From positions 1 through 64,000 of the forward strand of contig NZ_ABXW01000060.1 of NCBI RefSeq assembly GCF_000173415.1: 64,000 nucleotides of DNA, written 5' to 3'. This DNA comes from Providencia alcalifaciens DSM 30120 (GTDB lineage Bacteria; Pseudomonadota; Gammaproteobacteria; Enterobacterales; Enterobacteriaceae). The notes beneath the pieces were generated by a model. The model made no database searches, was not told where the DNA came from, and was given only the letters and a program-made list of their open reading frames with translations. The position numbers and the translations under genes were made by a program. Below, one piece after another: positions 50,606 to 59,478 of this stretch; positions within the stretch are counted from its first letter, which is position 1; every line of letters begins with the position of its first letter.

Positions 50606-50748
50606 CACACCTTTCCAAATACGGGAGATGCAGACATTTCTATCTCGCACCCTGGTGACTCAAGGCCACGGCCAGAACATCATATTCATCAGGAACTTAG
50701 ACGCAAAGGCTAGGAGTTTTATCGGGAACCCAGTCTGTAGATAAAGTC
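50606..50748 (-). ncRNA. Moco RNA motif (candidate riboswitch) upstream of moaA
   Basis: The long leader of moaA, read on the minus strand, keeps sequences I recall from the E. coli moaA leader: GGCCGTGGCC, CACCAGGGTGCGAGA, and GCATCTCCCGTATTTGG running straight into AAAGGTG. CAGAC and GTCTG can close a long-range stem and CTGG and CCAG an inner one. The family is proposed to sense molybdenum cofactor and block translation by hiding the ribosome site. Boundaries are approximate. Confidence 0.75.
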
Positions 50749-51130
50749 CAAATCGTTAAGACGATTATCGTCACTTGGTTCACTTATTTTCTGTAAGGAT
50801 TTTAGCCCATTGCAAACCAAAAAGCGAACCAAAATACGATATATAACTTAATATACAACGACTTATGGAAGCAGTAACTAATTTCAGAAGTCCTTATTAT
50901 TATAGATAATTTTCTCTTCTTCCTATGCTAAAACCTAAATTCATCTGTCAAATCTTCGTCAAAATGAGGTTAATTCTATGCACATTGTTTGTTGTAGATC
51001 AGTTTTATACCGCGCTTTTTGATAGATAAAACCAAGAACCCAGAAATATGATGCTGCGAGTTATTACATCACGGCATTTCCATCTGGTAATATAAAGAAT
51101 AATTTTAAATGACATGCTAGAGGATAAAAC
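50749..51130. other. Divergent control region between moaA and ART gene
   Basis: 382 AT-rich bases with no open frame. The moaA side holds a ModE-like dyad listed separately; the side next to the ART gene shows no clear consensus promoter. Confidence 0.4.
50837..50860. promoter_or_regulatory. Candidate ModE site upstream of moaA
   Basis: A 24-base dyad that starts CGATATATAA and ends ATATACAACG. Its length and its outer CG with inner TATA repeats match the layout of the E. coli modA operator (CGTTATAT...ACATAACG). ModE activates moaA in E. coli. Confidence 0.5.
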
Positions 51131-51961
51131 ATGTATTTAAATTCAGCGAATTCAAAAAATAATAATCCATATTATTTTACAACAAATAATACCCAGCTAA
51201 TTTCTATTTATGAAAAACAACATCTCAATTATCTTGATAAAATGATGACCAATGAAAATATTTCATCTCATATTCCTTATTATACTGATGGGCTTAATGA
51301 ATTAAGCCAACATTACACTAAGGAATATTTAGATAATGAAACAGCACTTGATATTCATGACCAAATTCGACTATTTAATAATACGCATTCCTTTAACAAT
51401 ATGCATTTTGTAGATTGGTTTGCTCTACAGGACTATAAACATGCTGGGTATGTCAAAATTAATCAAACATTGCGGGATAATCTACACAACGCCACTCACT
51501 ATCCAGCAGAAATAAAACAGCTTTATTTAACCTTAATGCATCAAATATTATTGCAATCTATTCCACTTAAACATGAAGAAATCCTCTACCGAGGAGAAGT
51601 TCGTGATATTAACTTCACTCATAGGCTCAATAAAGGCGATGTAATAAAATCTCATGCATTTTGGAGTACATCAAAAAATAAAGAGACCGCCAATAGTTTT
51701 TGTGATGATGCGAATAGTTTAACAAATGATGAATTTAATATTTTCTACGTTATTGAGAATAATAGCCCTTATTCAGGCGCCAGTATTAGTCAAATTCTGC
51801 GCGATAGTGAAAATGAGTTTTTATTTTTACCACAAACTGAATTTAACGTTATCGATACCTACCGTGATGAGAAAAATAACATTTTCAATGTACGATTAGA
51901 AACTGTCCCAACCACTGAATATGCGCTTACCGAAAAAATTCATCAGATTATTTTTTCTTAA
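51131..51961 (+). CDS. Putative arginine-type mono-ADP-ribosyltransferase (276 aa)
   Basis: Looks like an ART-superfamily enzyme that would move ADP-ribose from NAD to a protein side chain. The R-S-E signature is complete and correctly spaced: Arg154 in ILYRGEV, Ser179-Thr180-Ser181 in SHAFWSTSKN, and Glu227-x-Glu229 in DSENEFLFLPQTEFNVID; the ExE form predicts arginine as target. Residues 1-60 are Asn/Ser/Thr-rich, with no Sec signal, a profile seen in type III or other directly injected effectors. AGAGG precedes the ATG. AT-rich single gene between moaA and ybhK with no antitoxin, chaperone or secretion gene next to it. It could also be a toxin acting on phage or host targets. Family call is by motif only. 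Confidence 0.75.
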   Translation: MYLNSANSKNNNPYYFTTNNTQLISIYEKQHLNYLDKMMTNENISSHIPYYTDGLNELSQHYTKEYLDNETALDIHDQIRLFNNTHSFNNMHFVDWFALQDYKHAGYVKINQTLRDNLHNATHYPAEIKQLYLTLMHQILLQSIPLKHEEILYRGEVRDINFTHRLNKGDVIKSHAFWSTSKNKETANSFCDDANSLTNDEFNIFYVIENNSPYSGASISQILRDSENEFLFLPQTEFNVIDTYRDEKNNIFNVRLETVPTTEYALTEKIHQIIFS

Positions 51962-52197
51962 TTATCTTAATTAGAAGGCATCTCAATTTCTCTTGTATGA
52001 TTCTGTTTCCACGCCTTATTCGTCCATTTCACTTAGCTCTTTACACAATAAATTTGTGATACCGATCGAGAATATTCTCTTTTATTGTTTTTTATCACGG
52101 TAAGTAAACTTCAGATGATGTTTTATGATAAATTAGCGCCAATTTTGTTTTAGCGCTGATTCTAGAAACATAGATTGATAGTTTAAATAGGAACACT
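51962..52197. other. Intergenic region before ybhK
   Basis: 236 AT-rich bases. Contains the dyad TTAGCGCCAA...TTTAGCGCTGA near 52133-52160. No gene or clear promoter seen. Confidence 0.3.
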
Positions 52198-53106
52198 ATG
52201 CCAAACCGTAGTTTGACAAATCTTAATCACGTCGTCGCTCTCGGGGGTGGACATGGACTTGGTCGAGTGATGTCTTCTCTTTCATCTTTAGGCTCTCGTT
52301 TGACTGGCATCGTCACCACTACCGATAATGGTGGTTCTACTGGTCGTATTCGCCGTTCAGAGGGCGGAATCGCTTGGGGCGATATGCGTAACTGCTTGAA
52401 CCAGCTGATTACCGAACCCTCTATTGCATCCAAGATGTTTGAATATCGATTTGCAGGAACAGGAGAATTATCAGGGCATAATCTTGGCAACCTGATGTTA
52501 AAATCACTGGATCATTTAAGTGTTCGTCCACTCGAAGCCATCAATCTAATTCGTAATATGTTAAAGGTGGATGCGCAGTTAATCCCGATGTCTGAATCTC
52601 CCGTCGACCTGATGGCAATTGATGATATGGGTAATGAAGTCTACGGTGAAGTTAACGTTGATGCTCTCGCCGAGTTACCGAAAGAATTACGCCTGTATCC
52701 GCCTGTAAAAGCCACTTCCGAAGCCCTTGATGCTATCCATCAAGCAGATTTGATTTTCATTGGTCCGGGCAGTTTTTTTACCAGCCTAATGCCTCTTTTG
52801 TTACTCGATGATATTGCTTGTGCACTGAAAGAAAGCCAAGCACCTATGGTGTACATCGGGAATTTAGGGAAGGAAATCAGTACGTCAGCAGCTAGCCTCA
52901 CACTTCCCGAAAAACTCGTGATGATGGAACAGTATATTGGGCGCAAAAAAATCGATGCGGTCATTGTTGGACCCCGTACTGATGTGAGTACAATCATCCA
53001 AGAACGCAAGGTCACTCAACGTGTTTTAGAAGCAGACGATATTCCTTATCGCCATGACCGAAACCTGCTATTAAAGGCGATTGAAGAAACCATTCCTCTT
53101 TTGTAA
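52198..53106 (+). CDS. ybhK: YvcK/CofD-like family protein YbhK
   Basis: Cytosolic protein of the YvcK (gluconeogenesis factor) group in the CofD-like fold. In Bacillus, YvcK is needed for growth on gluconeogenic carbon and affects cell wall synthesis; E. coli YbhK is little known. 302 residues. Visible family text: [17 protein letters not shown] at the N-terminus, the [28 protein letters not shown] nucleotide-sugar segment, and [40 protein letters not shown] appears later. AGGA precedes the ATG. Confidence 0.93.
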   Translation: MPNRSLTNLNHVVALGGGHGLGRVMSSLSSLGSRLTGIVTTTDNGGSTGRIRRSEGGIAWGDMRNCLNQLITEPSIASKMFEYRFAGTGELSGHNLGNLMLKSLDHLSVRPLEAINLIRNMLKVDAQLIPMSESPVDLMAIDDMGNEVYGEVNVDALAELPKELRLYPPVKATSEALDAIHQADLIFIGPGSFFTSLMPLLLLDDIACALKESQAPMVYIGNLGKEISTSAASLTLPEKLVMMEQYIGRKKIDAVIVGPRTDVSTIIQERKVTQRVLEADDIPYRHDRNLLLKAIEETIPLL

Positions 53107-53116
53107 TACATTGAAT

Positions 53117-53148
53117 ATGAAGTTACAGGTTAATACCTGTAGCTTCAT
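53117..53148. terminator. Stem-loop between ybhK and pgtA
   Basis: ATGAAGTTACAGG pairs with CCTGTAGCTTCAT (one G-U pair) between two convergent genes; no long T-run. Confidence 0.65.
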
Positions 53149-53157
53149 TAGCTCATC

Positions 53158-54405
53158 TTACGTTCGGTAATGATGCTTATCCAATCCATACTTTTTCATC
53201 CGTAAATACAATTTTTTACGCGGCATTTGCAAATATTCCGAAACATCATTAATTCGCCCTTGATGAATATTTAGTGCTTCCGTAATAATTTGGCGCTCAT
53301 AGTTTTCAATTTGCTGATCTAATGCTGTCGGTGCTACCGATGTTAATAATGGGTTTGCCGTTTCCCCCATAGGCATAATACCTACCGCGTACAACTCTGC
53401 GGCATTCGCTAATTCAGTGACATTTCCAGGCCAATGACGACGACTGAGTTTTTTCATAAAGGATTCATCTAATTCAGGCAAATCTTGATTCAATCGTATG
53501 CAGGCAAGCTCTAAATAATGCTGGAACAAAACGGGAATATCCGCTTTACGCTGAGATAACGGTAAGCAATTCACTTGAGTTAACGAAAAATAATAGTAGA
53601 GCTCAGCAATAATTTGCTGCTGCTTAGCTAAAATAAGCAATGGCTGCTCAGAAATACCAATTAAACGAAATCCCCGCGGGTCTTGCTGCAAATGTTGAAC
53701 AAGATAACGTTGCTGATTAACCGGAAGTAACTCAATATTTTTAATCACCAAGGTGCCTGATTGAGCCTCTTTCACCCACATTTCTACTGGAGCTTCTTGG
53801 TCGCTAAGAAGTGTTTTGATGACTAAAGGCGCTTGTTGATGCGTACTGATTTGATGCAAGTAACGCGCCAAATAAGTGCGACCACTGCCCAATTCCCCTT
53901 GCAAAAAAACGGCGGCAAGTGTTTCAGATAATCCTTGAAGCTGCCCACGAATCTGCTGTGACCACTCACTAATTCCCACAAAGTTAAGCTGCCATTGATT
54001 TTTTCCCCAGCGACGTTGCAGTACCCGCTGCTTACGCGCCGCCAATGCTTTTGAAACTTGCTCTAACAGATACTCTGGATTAACCGGCTTTTGTAAAAAA
54101 TCCCATGCTCCCATTTTGACGGCTTCAACCGCCATCGGGACATCCCCATGACCCGTAATCAACACCATGGGAAGATGTTTATCTTTTGACAAAAACAACG
54201 ACATGAGCTCGATCCCCGAACATTCGGGCATACACACATCACTGAGCACAATACCGCACCAGTCTCGGTGAACTAACTCTTTTGCCGTTAATGGATTATC
54301 GCAAGCATAAACTCGATACCCAGCTTGAGCGAGTAATAGACAGTACGCTTCCAATACATCCTTATCATCATCAATCAGCAATATGTCATGGTTATCATCA
54401 AGCAT
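53158..54405 (-). CDS. pgtA: Phosphoglycerate transport response regulator PgtA
   Basis: Response regulator that turns on pgtP in answer to external phosphoglycerate, as known in Salmonella. 415 residues from the ATG at 54405. Receiver domain 1-120 has DDD at 12-14, phospho-acceptor Asp56 in VLSDVCMP, VLITGHGD and QKPV. The middle AAA+ domain is degenerate: the P-loop reads GELGSGRT, the Walker B region GTLVIKNIELLP lacks the acidic pair, and no GAFTGA loop for sigma 54 contact is found. The C-terminal Fis-type helix-turn-helix is INDVSEYLQMPRKKLYLRMKKYGL. It overlaps the end of pgtB by eight bases. Confidence 0.92.
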   Translation of the reverse strand: MLDDNHDILLIDDDKDVLEAYCLLLAQAGYRVYACDNPLTAKELVHRDWCGIVLSDVCMPECSGIELMSLFLSKDKHLPMVLITGHGDVPMAVEAVKMGAWDFLQKPVNPEYLLEQVSKALAARKQRVLQRRWGKNQWQLNFVGISEWSQQIRGQLQGLSETLAAVFLQGELGSGRTYLARYLHQISTHQQAPLVIKTLLSDQEAPVEMWVKEAQSGTLVIKNIELLPVNQQRYLVQHLQQDPRGFRLIGISEQPLLILAKQQQIIAELYYYFSLTQVNCLPLSQRKADIPVLFQHYLELACIRLNQDLPELDESFMKKLSRRHWPGNVTELANAAELYAVGIMPMGETANPLLTSVAPTALDQQIENYERQIITEALNIHQGRINDVSEYLQMPRKKLYLRMKKYGLDKHHYRT

Positions 54406-56404
54406 CTTCAAGTACCTTCTTAAATTCTAAAATTACACATCCATTTCCGCGCAATGTTGAAGCGATACGCAGCTCACCACCAATTTGTTGCATAATCGAT
54501 TGGCTGATAGATAGCCCCACCCCAAGACCGATTTCCTTACTTGTGGTAAAAGGCTTCATTAACGTATCAGCTAAATGTAATGGCCACCCGCCCCCGTTAT
54601 CACATAACGTCAGCGTCAGTTTGTCGGCAGCTTCACTGTAATCAATGGTGATTTCTGCGTTCTGCGGACTCGCATCAAGGGCGTTCGATAACAAATTCAC
54701 CAGCACTTGCTGAATACCGATCTCATCTCCTAAGACTTGAGGTAAAACATCAGGGTAACTCAGCATAACCTTACGCGTTTTATGTTGTAAACGCAGGACG
54801 TCCCAAGCACTTTGAATAGATTGGCGTAAGCTGATAGGTTGTAGCTGTTCGTTATCATCACGTTTACGGGCAAATTGACGAAGAGAACGCACGATGCCAT
54901 CCATGCGCGCAACCAGCTGCTCCGATTTATTTAGCGCCATTAATGTGGCTTCACACTCTTGTTCTGGCAACCCTTTCTTCGCCATAAATAAATGCATAGA
55001 GAGTGCATTCAAAGGTTGGTTAATTTCATGGGCTAATGTGGTCATTGTCTGCCCGACAACGGCGAGTTTTGCCGTTTGAATCAATTCATTTTGTGTTGTC
55101 CGTAAGTTTTTCTCAATTGCCTTACGCTCTGCAATCTCTTGCTCTAATTGATTTTTTTGTTGATTTATTTGCGCAATACTGCGCTGTAATAATGTGCCTA
55201 TCCGCCCTAATTCGTCACGTCCTTCTACAGGGATCGTGGTCGTAAGATCCCCGATACTGATCCGAGCAACCGCTTGGTTTAATGCCGTAAAACGTTTCAC
55301 TAATCGAGGGCGAATAAACAACATATTGAACAACAACACTAAGAGTAAGGCTAACCCTGCGGTGATAATGATAATCGTGCCACTCCACGACATAATATTC
55401 GCTAAACGCTGGTTTAATGTCTGCAACTGGAAGTGGCTACTGCCTAGCTGTACATCAAGTTGGTTGCGAAAACTTGCCAAGATACGCTCTTTCTCCTTCG
55501 TCACTTCACTGAGCGCTATCTTCGCCGTCTGGTAGTTTTGCAGCACCTCCAACATTTGATTGTCAGAAAGTCCGATATCCAATAGCTCATCAATCGTTTG
55601 GCGTAGCGTGACTGAACTTGGGTATAAACTCAACGCTTCTTCATTTGCCGATAAGTTGGTTTTTAAATAGCCTAAATAACGTGCGTATCCACCAACATCA
55701 ACAGGGTCATCGAGGGAACTATCGCCTTGAATATCTTTTAAGCGCCCAGTCAAAATATTCGTGATCTGCTCTTCTAAACGCGCCAGCGTATAAATTAATT
55801 GCAGTTCACCTTGAACATTACGTAATCGACTTTGTAATCCCTTCGCTTGGCGAGGGTCTTGCTCAATTTTATCCAACAAAGAACCTTGCTGTAGGCTGAT
55901 ATCTTGGGATAACGAGTTTAATTCGGTATTAAAATCATCATGTAGCCAGTTGATCCGTGCAGAGAGTGTGTTGGTCTTTTCTCGTGCTAAAAACAGGGTA
56001 TAAAGCGCTTTATCCAGCCGCTGTAATAGATCCTGACTTTGCGACAAAATCATGGCTATCTGCTGCTGGTCTTGCCCATTTAACTGTTGATTAAACGCTT
56101 CGATTTGCGATAGATGGGCGGTAATTTGATTGCGTAGTTGTAATCGCGTGGCGGTATTCGGCGCTTTTAAAAATTCATTTAACTCATTCACTAATGTATT
56201 CAGCTGCCCTTCAATCAAAAATGAAGCCTGCATTTTGGGAAAATAGTCCCCAAGCGCATAACGAATCTGTTTATTTTGCTCTTGCCATGCATACAGGCTG
56301 ACGCAGCTCACAATCACCGTCATTAATGCGCCAGTGATAAATGCCCCGCGTAAAATGGCAGTGATACTAAAGCGTCCCATCAAACTACTTATCGATATTT
56401 TCAT
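54398..56404 (-). CDS. pgtB: Phosphoglycerate sensor histidine kinase PgtB
   Basis: Membrane sensor kinase of the Pgt system. 668 residues. Two spans (about 20-40 and 338-363) enclose a long helical periplasmic domain rich in Gln and Leu. A HAMP linker follows (LNQAVARISIGDLTTTIPVEGRDELGRIG), then a coiled coil. The phospho-acceptor His459 is in TLAHEINQPLNAL. The ATP-binding domain has VLVNLLSNALDA, LCDNGGGW and GLGVGLSIS. Start overlaps the end of pgtC by four bases, so pgtC-pgtB-pgtA is one coupled operon. Confidence 0.94.
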   Translation of the reverse strand: MKISISSLMGRFSITAILRGAFITGALMTVIVSCVSLYAWQEQNKQIRYALGDYFPKMQASFLIEGQLNTLVNELNEFLKAPNTATRLQLRNQITAHLSQIEAFNQQLNGQDQQQIAMILSQSQDLLQRLDKALYTLFLAREKTNTLSARINWLHDDFNTELNSLSQDISLQQGSLLDKIEQDPRQAKGLQSRLRNVQGELQLIYTLARLEEQITNILTGRLKDIQGDSSLDDPVDVGGYARYLGYLKTNLSANEEALSLYPSSVTLRQTIDELLDIGLSDNQMLEVLQNYQTAKIALSEVTKEKERILASFRNQLDVQLGSSHFQLQTLNQRLANIMSWSGTIIIITAGLALLLVLLFNMLFIRPRLVKRFTALNQAVARISIGDLTTTIPVEGRDELGRIGTLLQRSIAQINQQKNQLEQEIAERKAIEKNLRTTQNELIQTAKLAVVGQTMTTLAHEINQPLNALSMHLFMAKKGLPEQECEATLMALNKSEQLVARMDGIVRSLRQFARKRDDNEQLQPISLRQSIQSAWDVLRLQHKTRKVMLSYPDVLPQVLGDEIGIQQVLVNLLSNALDASPQNAEITIDYSEAADKLTLTLCDNGGGWPLHLADTLMKPFTTSKEIGLGVGLSISQSIMQQIGGELRIASTLRGNGCVILEFKKVLEDA

Positions 56405-57663
56405 TTGATAGCTTCCAACTCGCTAATTGCTTGGCGCTGCTGTTCCTGAAAAAAGCGCTGCCAGCGCATATACTCTTCTTCCGCTTTACGGCTATCTTCA
56501 AAACGCGAGTAATAAGCCGGATCTTCACTCTCCTTAGCACTGACAGGCATTGCAGTCAGTAAAGCCCGCACGTCGGGTAACGGACGCTTTAATTTAGCTT
56601 CCGCCATATACACCGCACGCCATGCATCTTTGGATTCCGTTAAACGGAATGTAATCGCTGCATCAAATAATTGCTGAACTAACCGTTGACGCTGCAACAC
56701 TAAGTGGACATCTAATGGTTTAGGAGAATCTAACAACTTGCTCTGTTGTGCTTTCCGAGGGTTATTATCCTCAAGCGGTGTGACTGGATATTTTCCTGTG
56801 CTGCTGTCTGCAAAAATTTTTTGCCCTTGTTCACTGAGTAAAAAATCAATCAGTTGACGTGACTTTTCAGGCGTCAAACTATGGCGAGTGATCGCAATAA
56901 ATGTCGGGGATGTTGCAGAATCAGGAAGATAATGAAATTCAAGTTCAGGATCGGACAGCAACACATTCGCGTAATTATCAATAATCGGGGCCGCACCACC
57001 AAGCCCAACTTTTATTTTATCGGCAACACCAAAACTGCGGGAGGATACGGTAGCTAAGTTTCCCGACATGCCAAGCAAAATGTGCCATCCATCTTCCCAT
57101 CCTCGCTGCTGTAATAGCGATTCAATCATTAAGTGGTAAGTATCCGAGCGCGATGGGCTACTGATCAACAATGAACCTTGATACTGACTATTGGTAAGGT
57201 CATCCCATGTCTTTGGAATAGGTAACTGATTTTGCTCCATCCATTTACGGTTAGTCAAAATGCCATATCCGGAGAATGCAACCGCAGCGACCGAGCCTCT
57301 TAATGATGATGGAATTAAACGCTGTGAGTATTCGGGGATCTCAGGTAGTGCACTCAATCGATTATGCTGCTGTAAATGATGCATTAGCATCGGTGATGAC
57401 GTCAGTATTAAGTCGACATTCTCCAACGCTTCCGTGTCCAGTAAACGCTCTAATGAGGCACTTGTACGGTTAATGGTGCGAATGGGTATTGCATCTGCTC
57501 GCGCATTCCAATTTGTGACAATAGCCTGTGTCGCTTCAGGTGAAAATGTCGTTGCTATCACTAACTCATCACTTTTCGCATAACTATTTCCCATGCCATT
57601 GAGCATCACGATGAACAAACACAGCGAAGTTATCAGTGGACGAATTTGTATTATTGATCTCAT
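56401..57663 (-). CDS. pgtC: Phosphoglycerate-sensing periplasmic protein PgtC
   Basis: Solute-binding-protein-like component that works with PgtB in phosphoglycerate sensing. About 420 residues from the ATG at 57663; a second ATG at 57675 lies almost on top of the GGGG ribosome site. Signal peptide LITSLCLFIVMLNGMGNSYA, probable cleavage before KSDELV. The mature part has the iron/ABC-binding-protein-like fold text ELVIATTFSPEATQAIVTNWNARADAI and GYGILTNRKWMEQNQLPIPKTWDDL. The C-terminus is charged and helical (RKAEEEYMRWQRFFQEQQRQA). First gene of pgtCBA and divergent from pgtP. Confidence 0.92.
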   Translation of the reverse strand: MRSIIQIRPLITSLCLFIVMLNGMGNSYAKSDELVIATTFSPEATQAIVTNWNARADAIPIRTINRTSASLERLLDTEALENVDLILTSSPMLMHHLQQHNRLSALPEIPEYSQRLIPSSLRGSVAAVAFSGYGILTNRKWMEQNQLPIPKTWDDLTNSQYQGSLLISSPSRSDTYHLMIESLLQQRGWEDGWHILLGMSGNLATVSSRSFGVADKIKVGLGGAAPIIDNYANVLLSDPELEFHYLPDSATSPTFIAITRHSLTPEKSRQLIDFLLSEQGQKIFADSSTGKYPVTPLEDNNPRKAQQSKLLDSPKPLDVHLVLQRQRLVQQLFDAAITFRLTESKDAWRAVYMAEAKLKRPLPDVRALLTAMPVSAKESEDPAYYSRFEDSRKAEEEYMRWQRFFQEQQRQAISELEAIK

Positions 57664-57873
57664 TAGAGTAGTCATCCCCTGGGTAGATGTGATTCATATC
57701 AAAGAAAGTAACAATAGTTCGAGTTTGCCAAAAATCGCATTTGAGACAAATTTTACCCTTTTCGGATTTATAGGCTCATCGCAACACATACCCGCTTTAT
57801 TCTCATTGTTAGGCGATTAAATCAACCTTTAGTTGTTCATTTTTTGAAATGCATTCTCGTTAATTTTCGAATG

Positions 57874-57884
57874 AGTCAAATTGA
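57874..57884. promoter_or_regulatory. Candidate PgtA half operator, distal
   Basis: GTCAA-A-TTGAC, a dyad 32-33 bases (about three turns) upstream of the stronger one, on the same helix face. Confidence 0.45.
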
Positions 57885-57901
57885 CGCATAACTATGCAAA
57901 A

Positions 57902-57921
57902 TTGGGTCAATTTTGACCCAA
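57902..57921. promoter_or_regulatory. Candidate PgtA operator, proximal
   Basis: TTGGGTCAATTTTGACCCAA, a perfect 9-base inverted repeat with a two-base centre, upstream of pgtP. Its right arm contains TTGACC, which with GATATT 17 bases on could form the pgtP promoter. Confidence 0.6.
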
Positions 57922-58029
57922 ATCCTTCATATTGCGATATTTTTTCAACAAGAACATGATGACCCTGTCAGAAATAAAACGACAAAAACATCAGGGAATT
58001 TCTTTTTACTTTATTTCACAGGTGAACCT

Positions 58030-59409
58030 ATGCTGTCATTTTTAAAGCCAGCCACGGCAAAAAAACAAATTGCACCAGAAAAAGTTCCTACTACCTATAA
58101 ACGTTATCGGGTACAAGCTCTGCTCAGCGTTTTCTTAGGTTATTTAGCTTATTACATTGTTCGTAATAACTTCACGCTCTCTACCCCTTATTTAAAAGAA
58201 AACTTAGATTTAAGTACGACACAAATTGGTCTATTAACCAGCTGTATGCTGATTGCTTATGGGATCAGTAAAGGGGTGATGAGTAGCCTTGCAGACAAAG
58301 CGAGCCCAAAAGCGTTCATGGCTTTCGGTTTGATCTTATGCGCTATCGTCAACTTCGGAATGGGATTCAGTAATGCCTTTTGGTTATTTGCTGGGTTTGT
58401 TGTCCTCAATGGGATGTTCCAAGGTATGGGGGTTGGACCTTCATTTATCACCATCGCTAACTGGTTCCCTCGTCGTGAGCGTGGACGTATTGGCGCATTT
58501 TGGAATATTTCTCATAACGTCGGTGGCGGTATTGTTGCCCCAATCGTCGGTGCCGCATTTGCGGTATTAGGAACAGAGCACTGGCAAAGCGCCAGCTACA
58601 TGGTACCTGCATGCATTGCCATTCTGTTTGCTGCTGTCGTATTAGTATTAGGTAAAGGCTCACCAAAACAAGAGGGTTTACCCGCACTTGACCAAATGAT
58701 GCCAGAAGAAAAAGTCATTCTGACCTCTGCCCAGAAAGAGAAATCACCAGAGAACATGAGTGCATTCCAAATCTTCTGCACTTACGTACTAAAAAACAAG
58801 AATGCTTGGTATATCTCCTTTGTTGACGTATTTGTGTATATGGTACGTTTCGGTGTGATCAGTTGGTTACCTATCTATTTACTGACAGAGAAGAACTTCT
58901 CCAAAGATCAAATGAGTGTGGCGTTTTTATTCTTCGAATGGGCAGCTATTCCATCCACTTTATTAGCGGGTTGGTTAACAGACAAGCTATTCAAAGGCCG
59001 TAGAATGCCATTAGCTATCGTTTGTATGACGCTGATTTTCTTCTGCCTTATTGGTTACTGGCAGAGCCAATCATTAGCTGTCGTGACATTTTTTGCGGCT
59101 GTTGTTGGTTGCTTAATCTATGTACCTCAATTTCTCGCATCGGTTCAAACCATGGAAATTGTCCCAAGCTTTGCTGTCGGTTCAGCGGTAGGGTTACGTG
59201 GCTTCATGAGCTATATTCTTGGCGCAACATTGGGAACAAGCCTGTTTGGTTTCGTAGTTGACCGTATGGGTTGGCATGCAGGCTTCTATTTACTGCTAGG
59301 TGGAATCGTCTGCTGCATTATTTTCTGTGTATTGTCACACTTGGGCGCGCTTGAACTTGAGCGTAATCGCCAAGAAGTGTTAACCAATGGTCAATTAGCT
59401 AACGCGTAA
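58030..59409 (+). CDS. pgtP: Phosphoglycerate transporter PgtP
   Basis: Major facilitator antiporter taking up 2- and 3-phosphoglycerate and phosphoenolpyruvate in exchange for phosphate; family of GlpT and UhpT. 459 residues from the ATG at 58030, with AGGTG upstream and a Salmonella-like start (MLSFLKPATAKK); the longer frame reaches into the operator region. Twelve spans are seen. Conserved text: RYRVQALLSVFLGYLAYYIVRNNFTLSTPYLKE, SSLADKASPK, GMGVGPSFITIANWFPRRERGRIGAFWNISHNVGGGIVAP, and SWLPIYLLTEKNFS. Regulated by the divergent pgtCBA. Confidence 0.96.
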   Translation: MLSFLKPATAKKQIAPEKVPTTYKRYRVQALLSVFLGYLAYYIVRNNFTLSTPYLKENLDLSTTQIGLLTSCMLIAYGISKGVMSSLADKASPKAFMAFGLILCAIVNFGMGFSNAFWLFAGFVVLNGMFQGMGVGPSFITIANWFPRRERGRIGAFWNISHNVGGGIVAPIVGAAFAVLGTEHWQSASYMVPACIAILFAAVVLVLGKGSPKQEGLPALDQMMPEEKVILTSAQKEKSPENMSAFQIFCTYVLKNKNAWYISFVDVFVYMVRFGVISWLPIYLLTEKNFSKDQMSVAFLFFEWAAIPSTLLAGWLTDKLFKGRRMPLAIVCMTLIFFCLIGYWQSQSLAVVTFFAAVVGCLIYVPQFLASVQTMEIVPSFAVGSAVGLRGFMSYILGATLGTSLFGFVVDRMGWHAGFYLLLGGIVCCIIFCVLSHLGALELERNRQEVLTNGQLANA

Positions 59410-59428
59410 TCCCAGTCAGTAATGAATA

Positions 59429-59466
59429 AGGCAGCCCTCAGCAAAATACTGAGCGCTGCCTTTACA
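59429..59466. terminator. Terminator between pgtP and uvrB
   Basis: AAGGCAGCCCTCAG pairs with CTGAGCGCTGCCTT with one mismatch; short T-rich tails on both sides serve two convergent genes. Confidence 0.8.
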
Positions 59467-59478
59467 ATTTATTGTTAA

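Larger units (their letters stand above)
57664..58029. other. Divergent control region pgtC-pgtP
   Basis: 366 bases between divergent genes. Next to pgtP it has two GTCAA/TTGAC dyads and a promoter candidate; nothing of note is seen on the pgtC side beyond a few ATG codons. Confidence 0.5.

Noticed and set aside
50603-50650. Sixteen-residue N-terminal extension of MoaA
   Set aside because: It is the tail of the structured leader; the ATG at 50602 has the proper ribosome site and family start.
57913-58029. 39-residue N-terminal extension of PgtP
   Set aside because: Starts within the palindromic operator and lacks similarity to transporters; the ATG at 58030 has AGGTG.
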